From Notospermus geniculatus (lineage: Eukaryota > Nemertea > Pilidiophora > Heteronemertea > Lineidae), in NCBI GenBank assembly GCA_002633025.1, contig NMRB01001318.1:123329-187328 (forward strand): 64,000 nt of DNA, read 5' to 3'. Every line of letters begins with the position of its first letter. The stretch's first letter is position 1. Positions 1 through 10,500 of the stretch are shown piece after piece. Position numbers and translations under genes: made by a program. A model generated the notes under the pieces. The model was not told the origin of the DNA, searched no databases, and saw only the letters and a list, made by a program, of their open reading frames with translations.

Positions 1-110
1 CTGTGTTTATTCTGACGGGTTACCGAAGATACGACTCGATTCGATTTGGCAAGAGATAAGGGTCCGTTCTCCGGGAAGCTCAATGATCTCGGCGTGTTTT
101 ATTCGGACGT
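1..110. repeat. Upstream arm of the GPCR tandem duplication (copy 1)
   Basis: About 100 bases here match 2018..2122 almost base for base (shared words include TTTATTCTGACGGGTTAC and AGAGATAAGGGTCCGTTCTC). The duplicated unit thus includes sequence upstream of the receptor. In copy 2 this block sits just before the ATG; in copy 1 about 340 extra bases (about 103..440) separate it from the ATG. Nothing recognisable was seen in those extra bases. Confidence 0.7.
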
Positions 111-451
111 CGACCATAACATGTCATACCTCGCGTCGGAGTGACATCTGGCGGTGATGGCCGACGAAGAGTCAATGGCCTGTTCTACGACTGTTGTTTG
201 TTGTGACATCGTTCAACCAGCATGCAGGAGTGTAGAATAGCCATACAGTGTCTTCTTCTTGACGATGGACGGAATAGGAGCTGTCAGCGAGTTGACCACT
301 AGGTGTCACTAGGGCCCAATTCAATGCATCTAGCGGACCCAGTCATTATCGATCGAGCAGCGATCATAATAGATTTCCTGTACATGTGGTCCGCTAAGAC
401 TGTGCTGCCATCTGTTAGCAATAAGCGCGGCTGACTGCTCCTATTAGTGTT

Positions 452-1480
452 ATGGCTACCGGGGCGGAGACACCCACCGACGAAACACAACTTCCCTTGT
501 CGTCATCTGTCCTGGTCTCCGTCCTCGTCGATGTTAATTTCATCCTCGTGACGATTTTGCCGCCCATGATAGCTGCTGTTGGACTAATTGGTAACCTTCT
601 CAGTTATCTCTTAATGAACCAATCAAAATACAGCAAATCAACCACGTGTTTCTACATGCGGGATCTCGCGACATTTGACAGCGCCTACATCATTGGCAGA
701 ATGATTCTGCGCTATCTTCTCGTCACGTGGTCTGAAGTTCTTCTCCAACCTGAAGTGAAGACACATTTTTGCCTGTTTTATTTCGCATTCTTTCAGGCCG
801 TGCTGCCTCTTTCACCTCTCATTTTGTCTGTCATGTCACTGGACAGATTTGTCGCACTTGCCTGTCCTTTGAAGGCGTCGACGCTCTGTACCATGCGACG
901 GGCGAAATACGTGACGTTTTGTGTCGTCTGCATCAGCCTTGTGATCGGATGCGCACAACTCCTGCGCACCGAGCAGCCGCGGTTGCGCACATGGTACTGC
1001 CCCTTTCATTTTGAACGTTACCGAGTAGAACTTGATACACTATGGGCTTCAATGTATGTTTATTTTCCGATGACGTGTCTTCTTGTTGGTAACATTGGTA
1101 TCGTCTGCGCACTCCGTCAACACGACAAAAACCTGGTCAACATTGGACAGACCAAGCGATCGTCGTCTGTTGAGAAAACCATAACAAAAACAGCAATCAT
1201 GGTGACGTCATTCTTCTTTGTCAGTTGTATTCCTATGAGATTTTATATTTTTTTCTGGCCATACTTTCAATTTGACAGTTCATCAATTGAAATCCACCAT
1301 TTGCGAACATTTTCACTTAATTTTGCCATATTTATGGAAAACGTCAACTATTGTCTCAATTTCTATATGTACGGCTTGTCGTGTAAAAGGTTTAGGAAGG
1401 AGTTGATGTTGATCATAACCTGTCGATACAGAAAATTGCCGTCTGTCCAGGTTTCCACTCAGGTCTGTATAAGGGAATGA
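452..1480 (+). CDS. Rhodopsin-like (class A) orphan GPCR, copy 1
   Basis: A single uninterrupted reading frame of 342 residues with seven hydrophobic segments, so a plasma-membrane receptor signalling through G proteins. Landmarks: TM1 with the GN pair (residues 47-48) at about 27-55; the conserved extracellular cysteines C107 (start of TM3) and C183 (second extracellular loop); a DRY-type motif written DRF at 131-133; a short third intracellular loop (KRSSSVEKTITK); and an NPxxY-like TM7 motif NYCLNFYMY at 299-307 followed by a basic helix 8 (CKRFRKEL). The pattern resembles invertebrate peptide-receptor-like GPCRs; I cannot name a ligand. The ATG at 452 aligns with the start of copy 2. It is the upstream member of a tandem pair with conserved upstream sequence, and has a longer C-terminal tail (about 20 residues past the shared part) than copy 2. 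Intronless structure is common in lineage-specific invertebrate GPCR expansions. Confidence 0.85.
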   Translation: MATGAETPTDETQLPLSSSVLVSVLVDVNFILVTILPPMIAAVGLIGNLLSYLLMNQSKYSKSTTCFYMRDLATFDSAYIIGRMILRYLLVTWSEVLLQPEVKTHFCLFYFAFFQAVLPLSPLILSVMSLDRFVALACPLKASTLCTMRRAKYVTFCVVCISLVIGCAQLLRTEQPRLRTWYCPFHFERYRVELDTLWASMYVYFPMTCLLVGNIGIVCALRQHDKNLVNIGQTKRSSSVEKTITKTAIMVTSFFFVSCIPMRFYIFFWPYFQFDSSSIEIHHLRTFSLNFAIFMENVNYCLNFYMYGLSCKRFRKELMLIITCRYRKLPSVQVSTQVCIRE

Positions 1481-1654
1481 GTCGGCGCTGAGCTGCTCCT
1501 CGAGTTCCTTAGATCATTATTGCAATAGATATGGCCTAGATTTGAATAGTCTTGTCGAACATGCATCGAAGGAGTTTTCGGGAGTGAAGGTGAATGCTGA
1601 GAAGATCTGACGACAAGTGCAGGACGTCAAGATATGTTTTAGTCGTCATTCTCA

Positions 1655-1768
1655 GCCTCAGACACACCCTGATACGGCCTACAGCCTCAGCCACACCCTG
1701 ATACGGCCTACAGCCTCAGACACCCTGATACGGCCTACAGCCTCAGAGACACCCTGATACGGCCTACA
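1655..1768. repeat. Minisatellite, four units of 27-29 bp
   Basis: Four head-to-tail units built on GCCTCAGACACACCCTGATA followed by CGGCCTACA. The third unit lacks two bases. It lies between the two GPCR genes. Confidence 0.85.
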
Positions 1769-2135
1769 ACTACAGCGTACATTCGAATGGAACCCAATAC
1801 GATCGTCCACTATGATTCAACAAAAACAAACATGGTGAAAATGTTAACTTTTATGAACCAAAAAAAACCTTATTTGCATGCTTCCCAAATCCTGCGTCAG
1901 GCTAATCTGCTTTTTTCAGCCAGAGGCAAATGTTGCGAAACCCAACTCCGTGTTTGATGGGGGCAATTATGATGGGCAGGAAGATGATGACACACAGATC
2001 AAAATGATCTGTTTACCTCATTTATTCTGACGGGTTACTCAGGATGGATACAACTCGATTCGATTTGCCAAGAGATAAGGGTCCGTTCTCCGGGAAGCTC
2101 AACGACCTCGGTGTGTTTTCTAAGGAGTTAGTGCT

Positions 2136-3125
2136 ATGGCTATCGAAGCGGAGACACCCACCGACGAAAAACAACTTCCCTTGTCGCCATCTGTCCTGGT
2201 CTCCGTCCTCATGGATGCGAACTTCATCCTCGTAACGATTTTGCCGCCCGTGTTAGCGGCTGTTGGACTAATTGGTAACCTTCTCAGTTATCTCTTGATG
2301 AACCAATCAGAATACAGCAAATCGACCACGTGTTTCTACATGCGGGATCTCGCGATATTTGACAGCGCCTACATCGTTGGCAGAATGATTCTGCGCTATC
2401 TTCTTGTCACGTGGTCTGAAGTTCTTCTCCAACCGGAAGTGAAAACACATTTTTGCCTCTTTTATTTCGCATTCTTTCAGTTCGCACAGCCTCTGTCGCC
2501 TCTCATTTTGTCTGTGATGTCGTTGGACAGATTTGTCGCACTCGCCTTTCCCTTGAAGGCAGCGACGCTCTGTACCATGCGACGGGCGAAATACGTGACG
2601 TTTTGTGTCGTCTGCATCAGCCTCGTGATTGGATCCGCACAACTAATGCGCACCAAGCAGCCGGAGTTGCGTTCTTGGTACTGCCCCTTTCATTTTGAAC
2701 GTCACCGATTAGCACTTGATACACTACGGGCTTCAATATATGTTTATTTCCCGATGGTATGTCTTCTTATTTGTAACACTGGTATCGTCTGCGCTCTCCG
2801 TCAACGCGACAAAAACATGGCCAACATTGGACAGACCAAGCGATCGTCGTCTGTTGAGAAAACCATAACAAAAACAGCAATCATGGTAACGTCAATCTTC
2901 TTTGTCAGTAGTATTCCTATTAGATTTTATAATTTTTTCTGGACACATTTTCTTTATGACCGTTCATCAGTTGATATCCACCATTTGCGGGCATTTTCAC
3001 TTAATTTGGTCATAATTATGGAAAACGTAAATTACTGTCTCAATTTCTATATGTACGGATTGTCGTGTAAAAGGTTTAGGAAGGAGTTGACGATGATCAT
3101 AACCTGTGAAGTCAAAGTGTATTAA
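2136..3125 (+). CDS. Rhodopsin-like (class A) orphan GPCR, copy 2
   Basis: 329 residues, same seven-helix architecture and the same landmarks as copy 1 (GN in TM1, DRF after TM3, paired extracellular cysteines, NYCLNFYMY in TM7, CKRFRKEL helix 8). It is a close paralogue: most differences are single substitutions, and the nucleotide match continues upstream of the start codon. The frame is intact, so it is probably functional. The C-terminus diverges abruptly after IITC: copy 1 continues for about 19 residues, whereas copy 2 ends after EVKVY. DNA resembling the lost 3' part of copy 1 reappears near 4894, beyond a block of inverted-repeat elements, so the short tail looks like a consequence of insertion. 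Ligand unknown. Confidence 0.85.
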   Translation: MAIEAETPTDEKQLPLSPSVLVSVLMDANFILVTILPPVLAAVGLIGNLLSYLLMNQSEYSKSTTCFYMRDLAIFDSAYIVGRMILRYLLVTWSEVLLQPEVKTHFCLFYFAFFQFAQPLSPLILSVMSLDRFVALAFPLKAATLCTMRRAKYVTFCVVCISLVIGSAQLMRTKQPELRSWYCPFHFERHRLALDTLRASIYVYFPMVCLLICNTGIVCALRQRDKNMANIGQTKRSSSVEKTITKTAIMVTSIFFVSSIPIRFYNFFWTHFLYDRSSVDIHHLRAFSLNLVIIMENVNYCLNFYMYGLSCKRFRKELTMIITCEVKVY

Positions 3126-3306
3126 TGAAAGAGACAAAAAAGGGTGTATGACGTCACAGCAATGGGTGTGCCGTCCATGTGGAACTTTTGGTAGGTCAGC
3201 GCCAACCCTGGACCCATCGTGGCTAAGTTCGTCACCGATCATCCAGAATGATCTCGCTGCGTAACCTCACAATTTATTTACATATCCATCAGCCTATATG
3301 CTTGCT

Positions 3307-3649
3307 CGGGTGATCGACTGACTTCACGACGAGTTTACGATCAGTTTGTGACTAGTTCACGACGGGAATCGCCAACGAATCACAAACCCGTCGTAAACTG
3401 GTCGCAAACTGATCGCAAAGAAATGACGTGACGTTGAAGCTGATCCACCAAACCAAATCAAACATGTCTGATCTCGTCGTAAACTCGTCGCAAACAAGTC
3501 GTCAAGAGAATTCAGTCGTGAACGAGTCGCAAACTCGTCGTGAACGAATCCTGAAAGCTGATCCACGGGCTATGATTTTTCGTCGTAGACTAGTCGGAAA
3601 CTCGTCGTGAACTAATCGTAAACTCGTCGTAAAGTCGGTGGATCACCCG
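3307..3649. mobile_element. Non-autonomous TIR DNA element, copy A (CGGGTGATC family)
   Basis: Ends are inverted repeats: CGGGTGATCGACTGACTT at the left, and the complement of CGGGTGATCCACCGACTTT at the right. The interior is a patchwork of TCGTCGTAAACT / AGTCGCAAACTG words in both orientations and has no long reading frame. A second copy lies at 4493..4891. Confidence 0.65.
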
Positions 3650-3676
3650 TATTTAAGCCCCAGTCACATATCCACT

Positions 3677-4287
3677 CACTCTAAAAAAATTCTCGTCGTA
3701 CTGACAAGCTGGAACTCGTTCTCAGAATATGCTTAAATTGACAGGGTCTATCTTGTCAATTGACAAGTTTTTAACTTGTCATCCTCGGAAAAGAGACATC
3801 TTATCATTGAAACAACTACATCTCGTCATTCAGGCTAAACAGAACTAAAAAAATTATGCGCCAAGAGACCGTTATGCGGTAATTACAAGTACTAATAACA
3901 TGTACATATGAAAGAAAAACTCTCCCAAATTTCAGGGCCTACGGCGGGATTCGAACCTACGATCTATCTATCTATCTATGAAATATATAAACTACATAAC
4001 CCCTAAACCCTCTTGGCTACTGAGGCAACGATGGTGACAGCATGCTTAGAGTTCAAGAAATTGAGCGATAAATGTGAGGGAAGCGCATGCGCAATAATGT
4101 CCTGCCACCTGCAACTTATCGCCATAACTAGAGACTTTGTCAACTGGATAAACTGAACTCGTCACAGAGATGTGCGACTCGCCATGACAAGTAAATTGTG
4201 TCATGAATGACGTAATTCGTCAGGCTGACTAAAGCATCTCATCAATATTCGCAGACAAGTTGTGGTGACAAGAATTTTTTAAGAGTG
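3677..4287. mobile_element. Non-autonomous TIR DNA element with CACTCT ends
   Basis: The left end CACTCTAAAAAAATTCTCGTC-type sequence is matched in inverted orientation by the right end at 4267..4287 (GACAAG...TTTTTTAAGAGTG). About 611 bp with no transposase reading frame. It carries a tRNA-like segment on the minus strand (about 3934..4029). It sits between the two CGGGTGATC elements. Confidence 0.6.
3934..4029 (-). other. tRNA-like sequence (probable tRNA-derived remnant)
   Basis: Reading the minus strand, an A-box-like stretch (GTAGCCAAGAGGGTTTAGGGG region) is followed about 50 bases later by a perfect B-box, GGTTCGAATCC, with a weak terminal complement (GCCT...AGGC). The spacer contains an (ATAG)n microsatellite, which makes a functional tRNA unlikely. 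Best read as a tRNA pseudogene or SINE head inside the CACTCT element. Confidence 0.4.
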
Positions 4288-4492
4288 CTCCGGGACCCGT
4301 ACGGCGAGTAAAAACAGACATTTTGACCAATTTCTACGGTGCCCAGTTTGATCTAGTTTAATTCCCGCTTATCCATTGGGGCGATTTCGGCATAATTCAG
4401 CTTATATTTGAGTTTCAGTCTCAAAAATCCACAGCAAGCCGCTGGGTGGGGAAAATCGTACGGCGCCCGGTGCATTTGTTACCTAGGCTTTA

Positions 4493-4891
4493 TGCGGGTG
4501 ATCCACTGACTTGACGACGAGTTTACGATCAGTTGGCGACTTGTTCACGACGGGTTTGCGACTACTTGACGACGAAAAATCGGAGAGGACTTCACGAGTT
4601 TACGATCAGTTTGTGATTAGTTCACGACGGCAGTCGTCAACGAATCGCAAACTCGTCGTAAACTAGTTGCAAACTGATCGTAAAGAAATGACGTGATACA
4701 CCGAACGCCAAGTCAAACATGTTTGGTCTCGTCGTAAGTCGTCAAGAGAATTCAGTCGTGAACGAGTCGCAAACTCGTCGTGAAAGAATCGTGAACGCTG
4801 ATCCACCGGCTATGATTTTTCTTCGTAAACTAGTCGCAAACCCGTCGTGAACTAATCGCAAATTGATCGTAAAGTTGGTAGATCACCCGCA
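4493..4891. mobile_element. Non-autonomous TIR DNA element, copy B (CGGGTGATC family)
   Basis: TIR TGCGGGTGATC at both ends, flanked on each side by TA (4491-4492 and 4892-4893), as expected for a TA-targeting (Tc1/mariner-like) element. The interior has the same TCGTCGTAAACT / CGCAAACT words as copy A, at about 80-90% similarity by eye. Immediately to its right begins DNA similar to the 3' end of GPCR copy 1. Confidence 0.65.
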
Positions 4892-4893
4892 TA

Positions 4894-4965
4894 GGTTTCC
4901 ACTGAGGATTGAAAGGGACGAGTCAGCGCTGTAATGAGCTGCTCTTCGAGTTCCTCAGAACAGAT
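4894..4965 (+). pseudogene. Displaced 3' tail/flank of GPCR copy 2
   Basis: GGTTTCCACTGAGG onward, including GAGTCAGCGCT...GAGCTGCTC and CGAGTTCCT, matches 1449..1515, the last codons and 3' flank of GPCR copy 1. Several small indels break the frame. It looks like the original end of GPCR copy 2, cut off by the inverted-repeat block. Confidence 0.55.
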
Positions 4966-6982
4966 TCTGACACAACCTCAAAGGTAACAAAAGAACATCT
5001 CGCCCCCAGTGGCGAATAGCGAAAGTGAAAGTGAAAGAGGGAGTGAACTCATACACACCCAGGGAATCCCAACCCGCACATGACATCGATCAATCACCTA
5101 TATCAGCAATCGATGAGGCGAATCCATCCGGATGGGTCACGTCCACGTGGGACATTCCCCCGATCTCTCCCACGCATGACAGTATTTTTGGTCCTCAAGA
5201 AGTAGCGCTGATGTCCGTTATCTGAAGCTCACATCTCAGTTCAATCAAGGAAATCATTAAACTGTATATACTTCGTTTTTATATTGAATATCTGGCCTAA
5301 AAATTGATTGGACAGAAATGTGACATTTCTCTTGTATGGTCGTTTGACAGATATAGTTTATGCCCACGTGGCGTTAGGAGCACTCTCAAAGCAATCAGAT
5401 ATTAATTATGTCAAGTGCCAAAAAACACATTTTGATGCGCCCTCGTCATATTGAAACCAACCATGAACTGTCATCCCGACCCATTACTGTGTCACATGAC
5501 AGGTGTCAGGAGATTTGTATAAGTTTATACAGCCCAATGTACATGACGTTGGGTCAGGTTAGGATGAGATGATTTCTCGTTAAGTGGATGAGCTCAGAGG
5601 ACAGGAATGTCCGATAGGTCTATTTCGAGTGTTTTTACTCAAACCGCTCTTCCTTTTGACATATTAGACCGGGAGAGGGTCACAGATGGAGATCAAACAC
5701 TCCTCTTGCTAATTCAGCCGCAGCGAAAGGCAAAGGTCACATTTACGAGGACAAGACGGGACATCGAGACGTGATGTTTTGCTCGGACAGTTGTCTTATG
5801 ACATTACCATTCATGCCATTGGGCAACATCCATCTACAGAGAAAACAGAATTAGTCGTCGGCGGCCGAGAGGAAACATGGTAGATGTTGATATCTGGGAT
5901 ATCCTCCGTCGTATGTTGAGGCAATAGCTAGCAAAGTGACCTGTATCTCAGGATGCATCAGAATTTAGACCAAGCTGAAGTTGTCTTCCCCGGCGCCGCA
6001 TGAAGCGCACCGACCGATGGCGGCGCGCCATCCTTCTGTCGATGTGTTGTTAATTGATCAGATGCGGAGGCGGCAGTTTTTCACCGGCTTGGTGACTTTG
6101 TAGCCTACTCATCATCTACAAGCTGAACAACCAGATGCAGCCCCATCCCCATCCCCATCCCCATCCCGCTCCAGCAACCCACACGTGACGGTTTAGATGC
6201 CGATATCGAGGCCAAGAGGACCTTTTACCCCGTACACCGACCCTGGCCTTGACAAAGCCCGGGACGGACCAACTCGACCAAACCAGGCACCGGTTCTAAT
6301 AACGAGGTTTTCCTCTTAAAAGTAACATTTATTAGGCACGTGACAACAAATTGCCATTTATTGCATGCGTATGATCGACATTACCTCAGATTTAATGACC
6401 ATTTTGGATCTACTGATCTGCACGCAATGATGCCTCCGTGACCCACTCATCTACCAAATAGATAAATTATATTACATCCGTTTGAATATTGATCTAGTTT
6501 TGCACCGTTTTCCAGTTAATTCGGGTGCAACTCTGACAACATGGCAATTACGGTGGGTTAAAGGTCAACTATGTTTACAAGTAGGAATGTAATATTGCGG
6601 AGTTACACTGTGTGGATGTTTCTTTATCGTTTTTCTACTCCAATAAAAGTTCCACGTCTCTGGCCATGTTCTTGTAAAGCCGATATATATACCTCGCCTT
6701 CCGACTTGCAGAACGTAAGCCGCAGTCTGGCCACCAGGGGGCCTCGGCTAGACAATGACGTCAGCTCGCGCGGGTCTGCTCTTTCCAAATATATCTAGTT
6801 GAGCGTCATGTAAAATTGGTTCTTCTCTCTTCCTGGGCTATGCTGCACAGGCTCAAATCGCGCTTCTGAATAACAGGCCTATTGACTCAAAACTAAAGGG
6901 AAGTGACGTCATCAGGGCTGACCTGGGCCTGCGCAGGTGGTTGGACGAAGCAGAATATCGACGCATGATCATGGTGTATTCG

Positions 6983-7052
6983 AAGAGGCAACATGGGCTA
7001 AGGTGTTCGGCTCGGGAAACGTAAGAAGGTCGTGGGTTCGAACACCAGGCAA
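6983..7052 (+). other. tRNA-derived (SINE-like) segment
   Basis: ATGGGCTAAGGTG resembles a Pol III A box and is followed at 7035 by the B-box-like GGTTCGAACACC. A poly-A-rich stretch (CAATAAAAATAG) follows. The stem pairing of a functional tRNA is not evident, so I treat it as a tRNA-derived repeat. Confidence 0.35.
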
Positions 7053-7331
7053 TAAAAATAGAATTAGCACAAGGCCTCCGGGGGGGGGGGTAGGAGAATT
7101 ACATGAAAGACTTTGAAAGTCCGCTCCAGTTTGAGCACGTGGACGATAATCGGAGCGTTTCCGACGACCCGCCCTTTTGCACGTTTTTTTTAATAAACCG
7201 CCATGATACCTGTAGTTTCCCAATAAGAAATCTCCAGAAGTGTGCTGCAATTTCGCTGACTTGGGGTCATCGCTGGCAGTTGCGAAATAAGATTATCTAA
7301 ATTAAGGTACTGGGAATTATTGCCGAAACTT

Positions 7332-7366
7332 TATAAGCCTAGCAAGGCATGCGTTACGATTTGCAT
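7332..7366 (+). promoter_or_regulatory. Putative SoxF core promoter: TATA-like word and octamer
   Basis: TATAAG at 7332-7337 lies about 255 bases upstream of the SoxF start codon, and a perfect POU octamer ATTTGCAT follows at 7359-7366. Spacing suits a TATA-type promoter with a roughly 220-base 5' UTR. No transcript evidence; motif recognition only. Confidence 0.3.
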
Positions 7367-7587
7367 AAAGCTCTATCTAAGTAGGTCATGCCAATCGAGA
7401 AGTGAATGCGCTCTGATTGGTTGGAAATGTCGGTCATGATAATCTCAGCACTTCACAGTCAGCTGTTTCGTGATTGCTAGAAGTGAAATCACTCACGTGG
7501 CGTTTGGAAGTGACAGCGAAACGCTCCGTACGTCAACTTCGAAAACCTGTTGACACCGGTCGAGAAAAAGACAGAGACACGAAACAA

Positions 7588-10500
7588 ATGGATTTATATT
7601 CGACTCCTGGCCAGATTCCTGGCTCACACGGTGCTCCACTCGAGCGGATGGGTTGCCAGACTCAAGTCATGGACACTTCGTCAATCAGCACGTCACGTCA
7701 TGCCGCCCGGTGGATGATGGCGGGAATGAGGGCGAGTTCCATGGAGGGCAGACGAACGAGAAGGGGCGAGGACCACATCAGACGACCGATGAATGCCTTC
7801 ATGGTGTGGGCCAAGTCAGAAAGGAAAAGGCTGGCATCACAGAACCCTGACATACACAACGCTGATCTGAGTAAAATGCTTGGTAAGTTGATAATCATTA
7901 TTCCAAATGACATCTTCTTTTTCAACCCTGTCGAGATTTCCCGATTTTTGGCCTGTTTGGCGCCTTAATGACAAATTATGCCGTGTTCATTTTACCCGTC
8001 ACGTTATTTGGGAGGTGGGGGGGGGGGTGGCAGTTGACGGTTAACACGTGGTCAGGCGCAGGTTCACTGGCCACGGGAGATTGACAGCAACTGTCAAAAC
8101 CTATAAGGCTTAATACAACCTTTTACAAAGTAGGCTTCACCACCAAGAAGACCCAAGCCTTCCCTTTTTCGATAATATCTTCTGGTTATTATTCCATTGT
8201 CACTGACTTTTTTATCATGATATGTTCACCATTCCCACAGTTTCCTCCATCTTGGTTCTAAGAGTTCTAACCTATATATAGGCCTGCCTAATACACAGGC
8301 CTGCCTATCCAGCCAGAACTTCTTTTTTCGTGACCTCTCTCAGTCTGCGCTCTTCGCTTTCCTGCTTCTGAAACTTGTTAAATCAGATTTTAAAAAGTTG
8401 GCACTTGTGTTGTTTTTCCACGGCGCTGTGTTGTAGTTACCTGGCTTTTTGCTCCGTGTACCAAACAGGTTGCCTTCTGCATGGCAACAAGAAATATTGG
8501 AGGAATTCGACCTTGAACGATTCCCCGTGAATATTCTGTACAGAAACATTCCTATCACGTTCAGGTAGGAACTGATTTGTTCAACAAGATTCAAAGATCC
8601 ACAAGACCTCGGAATGAACCTTGGATTTTCTGCATTTGACGCATATTTACACTTTTGACAGATCCGTGGGAACCAAATCCAGCCAGATTTCACCGCCCGA
8701 TGACTCATATCATGTCTTGCATTAGATTTCGGCCATGTGTTGAAATATAGAGACGCAATAAAAATTAAACCGTTATCTATAGTATTTCACTAAAGTCAAT
8801 GATGTGACAATTTCTGCGTTGGCCAGGGGCCGTATCCATAAAACATCTTAAGTGTAAAATTTCCCTTATCTTTTGTTAACAATAGTTTAAGGGAAATTTT
8901 ACACTTAAGATGTTTTGTGCATACGACCCCGGGCTGGACGCCTCGGCCCTTGGTCATGTCACAATCCCCTATCGACAGCGAGCGATCAAAGACGGTTTGA
9001 CACGGTAGGCCTAAAAGTAGGCCTGCCGTGGTTTCATTTGACAAGCGACGGCTGCTGAGATTCTGGCGTTTTTTAATGTCAGATGCAAACTTGTAACGAG
9101 GTATCAGTGTCTGCAATGATGAGATCAAAAGTTCCGAATATCCCACTACATTTAATGGTGATGCTACCATCGCTTGTGCTCGGGGGACTTTTTTCGGAAC
9201 GCCCTGTATTTGACCATGTGTGTCGATGTGTAATTGACCTAGGGGTGGTTGGGTGGGTGGTGGGGGAGGGGGAAGCAGCCAGTCGCACTTTAGCAGCAAG
9301 AGGTCTTTTTCATTTGGTGCACATGCCCTCAGTGTACTAAAATATTCATGATGAAAAGGTGTACTTTTTAATGATCACGACTGGAAGACATGAACGAACC
9401 GGAAAGTGTCCGGAAGACTCCTTCAGCGAGTCCTCCGATAACCTATATTTCATATATCATTAACACAGCTTCAGCAAGAAATATCACTCTCGAACCTAAG
9501 CCATTAGGAGAAGAAAAAGGCGTAAGAAAGCCTGCTGTTAGTTATGATTATTTGAAGGGGGGACGAGATAGATGTCGCGTTGGCACGAAATGCGGCTATG
9601 TTGCTTTTGCAACTCAACCTGGCACGAATTCTTTTCATTAAAAGCGAGACGTTGTTTTAGAGAAAAACTTGGCATTAATGAACTTGAATTGACTTCATGC
9701 GGTGCAGCCACCGTGCCCATGGCTTGTGTAGGCCTACCTCGGTGTGTTGCCGGTTTCCCGTGGGATGCACGGCGAAATCACCCAAAGACAACACCACTTT
9801 TCCCAAGAAAGTCGACCTGACGAACCTAATCATTTTGCCATGTGGGAAGTGCTAATGGAGACGTCTGGATTGCCCCGTGACTACGTTGAAGCAATCTCCG
9901 TACCTCGCGATTTCTCCATTTTTGGGGACGAATTCGTCATATGTGACAAAATGTTCCAAGGGCGGGGAAATTATGCCGATTAGAATGATGGAATTGAATT
10001 CATCTGGCGACGGTGTGTTGGGAACGGTTGTCCCCTGAGCTGGATCAATAGTCCGGCTACAACTGTCTCGTCAGATCAAGACGGTCGTCGTTGGGACATT
10101 TTCCCCTCGGACTACAATCCCCTCTCAACAGGAATCCACCACATGTCTCTCTGACATATAATATTTTAATTGATGATTTCCCTCGGAATGGATACTTGAT
10201 TGAAGTCTGTGCATGAGTCATTATTATTCACAGACAGGAACCCTAAACTGATCAACTATCGATAGGAAAAAAGCTGTTCTCATGCGCTTTCAAGTGGCTC
10301 AGCTGACGAAAAACTGAGGTCAAAGTTCGTCCTCCCACATCAGCAGTCTAAATATAGACCAGCCATGTGACTGTCAGCCTCACTGCTAGAGCCCAGATGC
10401 TGCTGGTGACCGAAACATGTCCCGGATACAGCTCGGTTTCCAGGAAGGCATGTGACCTTTCCGGGGTCCGGATCTGCAGGATGGAGAGTGAAAAACAGTG

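Larger units (their letters stand above)
5226..7587. other. Intergenic region upstream of SoxF
   Basis: No convincing gene. Contents seen: a CCCCAT microsatellite near 6140-6170, a CTCF-like word at 6731, a tRNA-like segment at 6983-7052, a poly-G run near 7081-7090, and the probable SoxF promoter/5' UTR from about 7330. No long reading frame or splice-bounded exon was recognised. Confidence 0.5.

Noticed and set aside
5025-5225. 66-codon frame after the GPCR/transposon block
   Set aside because: No domain, and the frame begins inside low-complexity GAAAGTGAAAGTG sequence.
7474-7587. Upstream extension of the SoxF frame
   Set aside because: Frame is open but contains no ATG; translation begins at 7588 with MDLYSTP.
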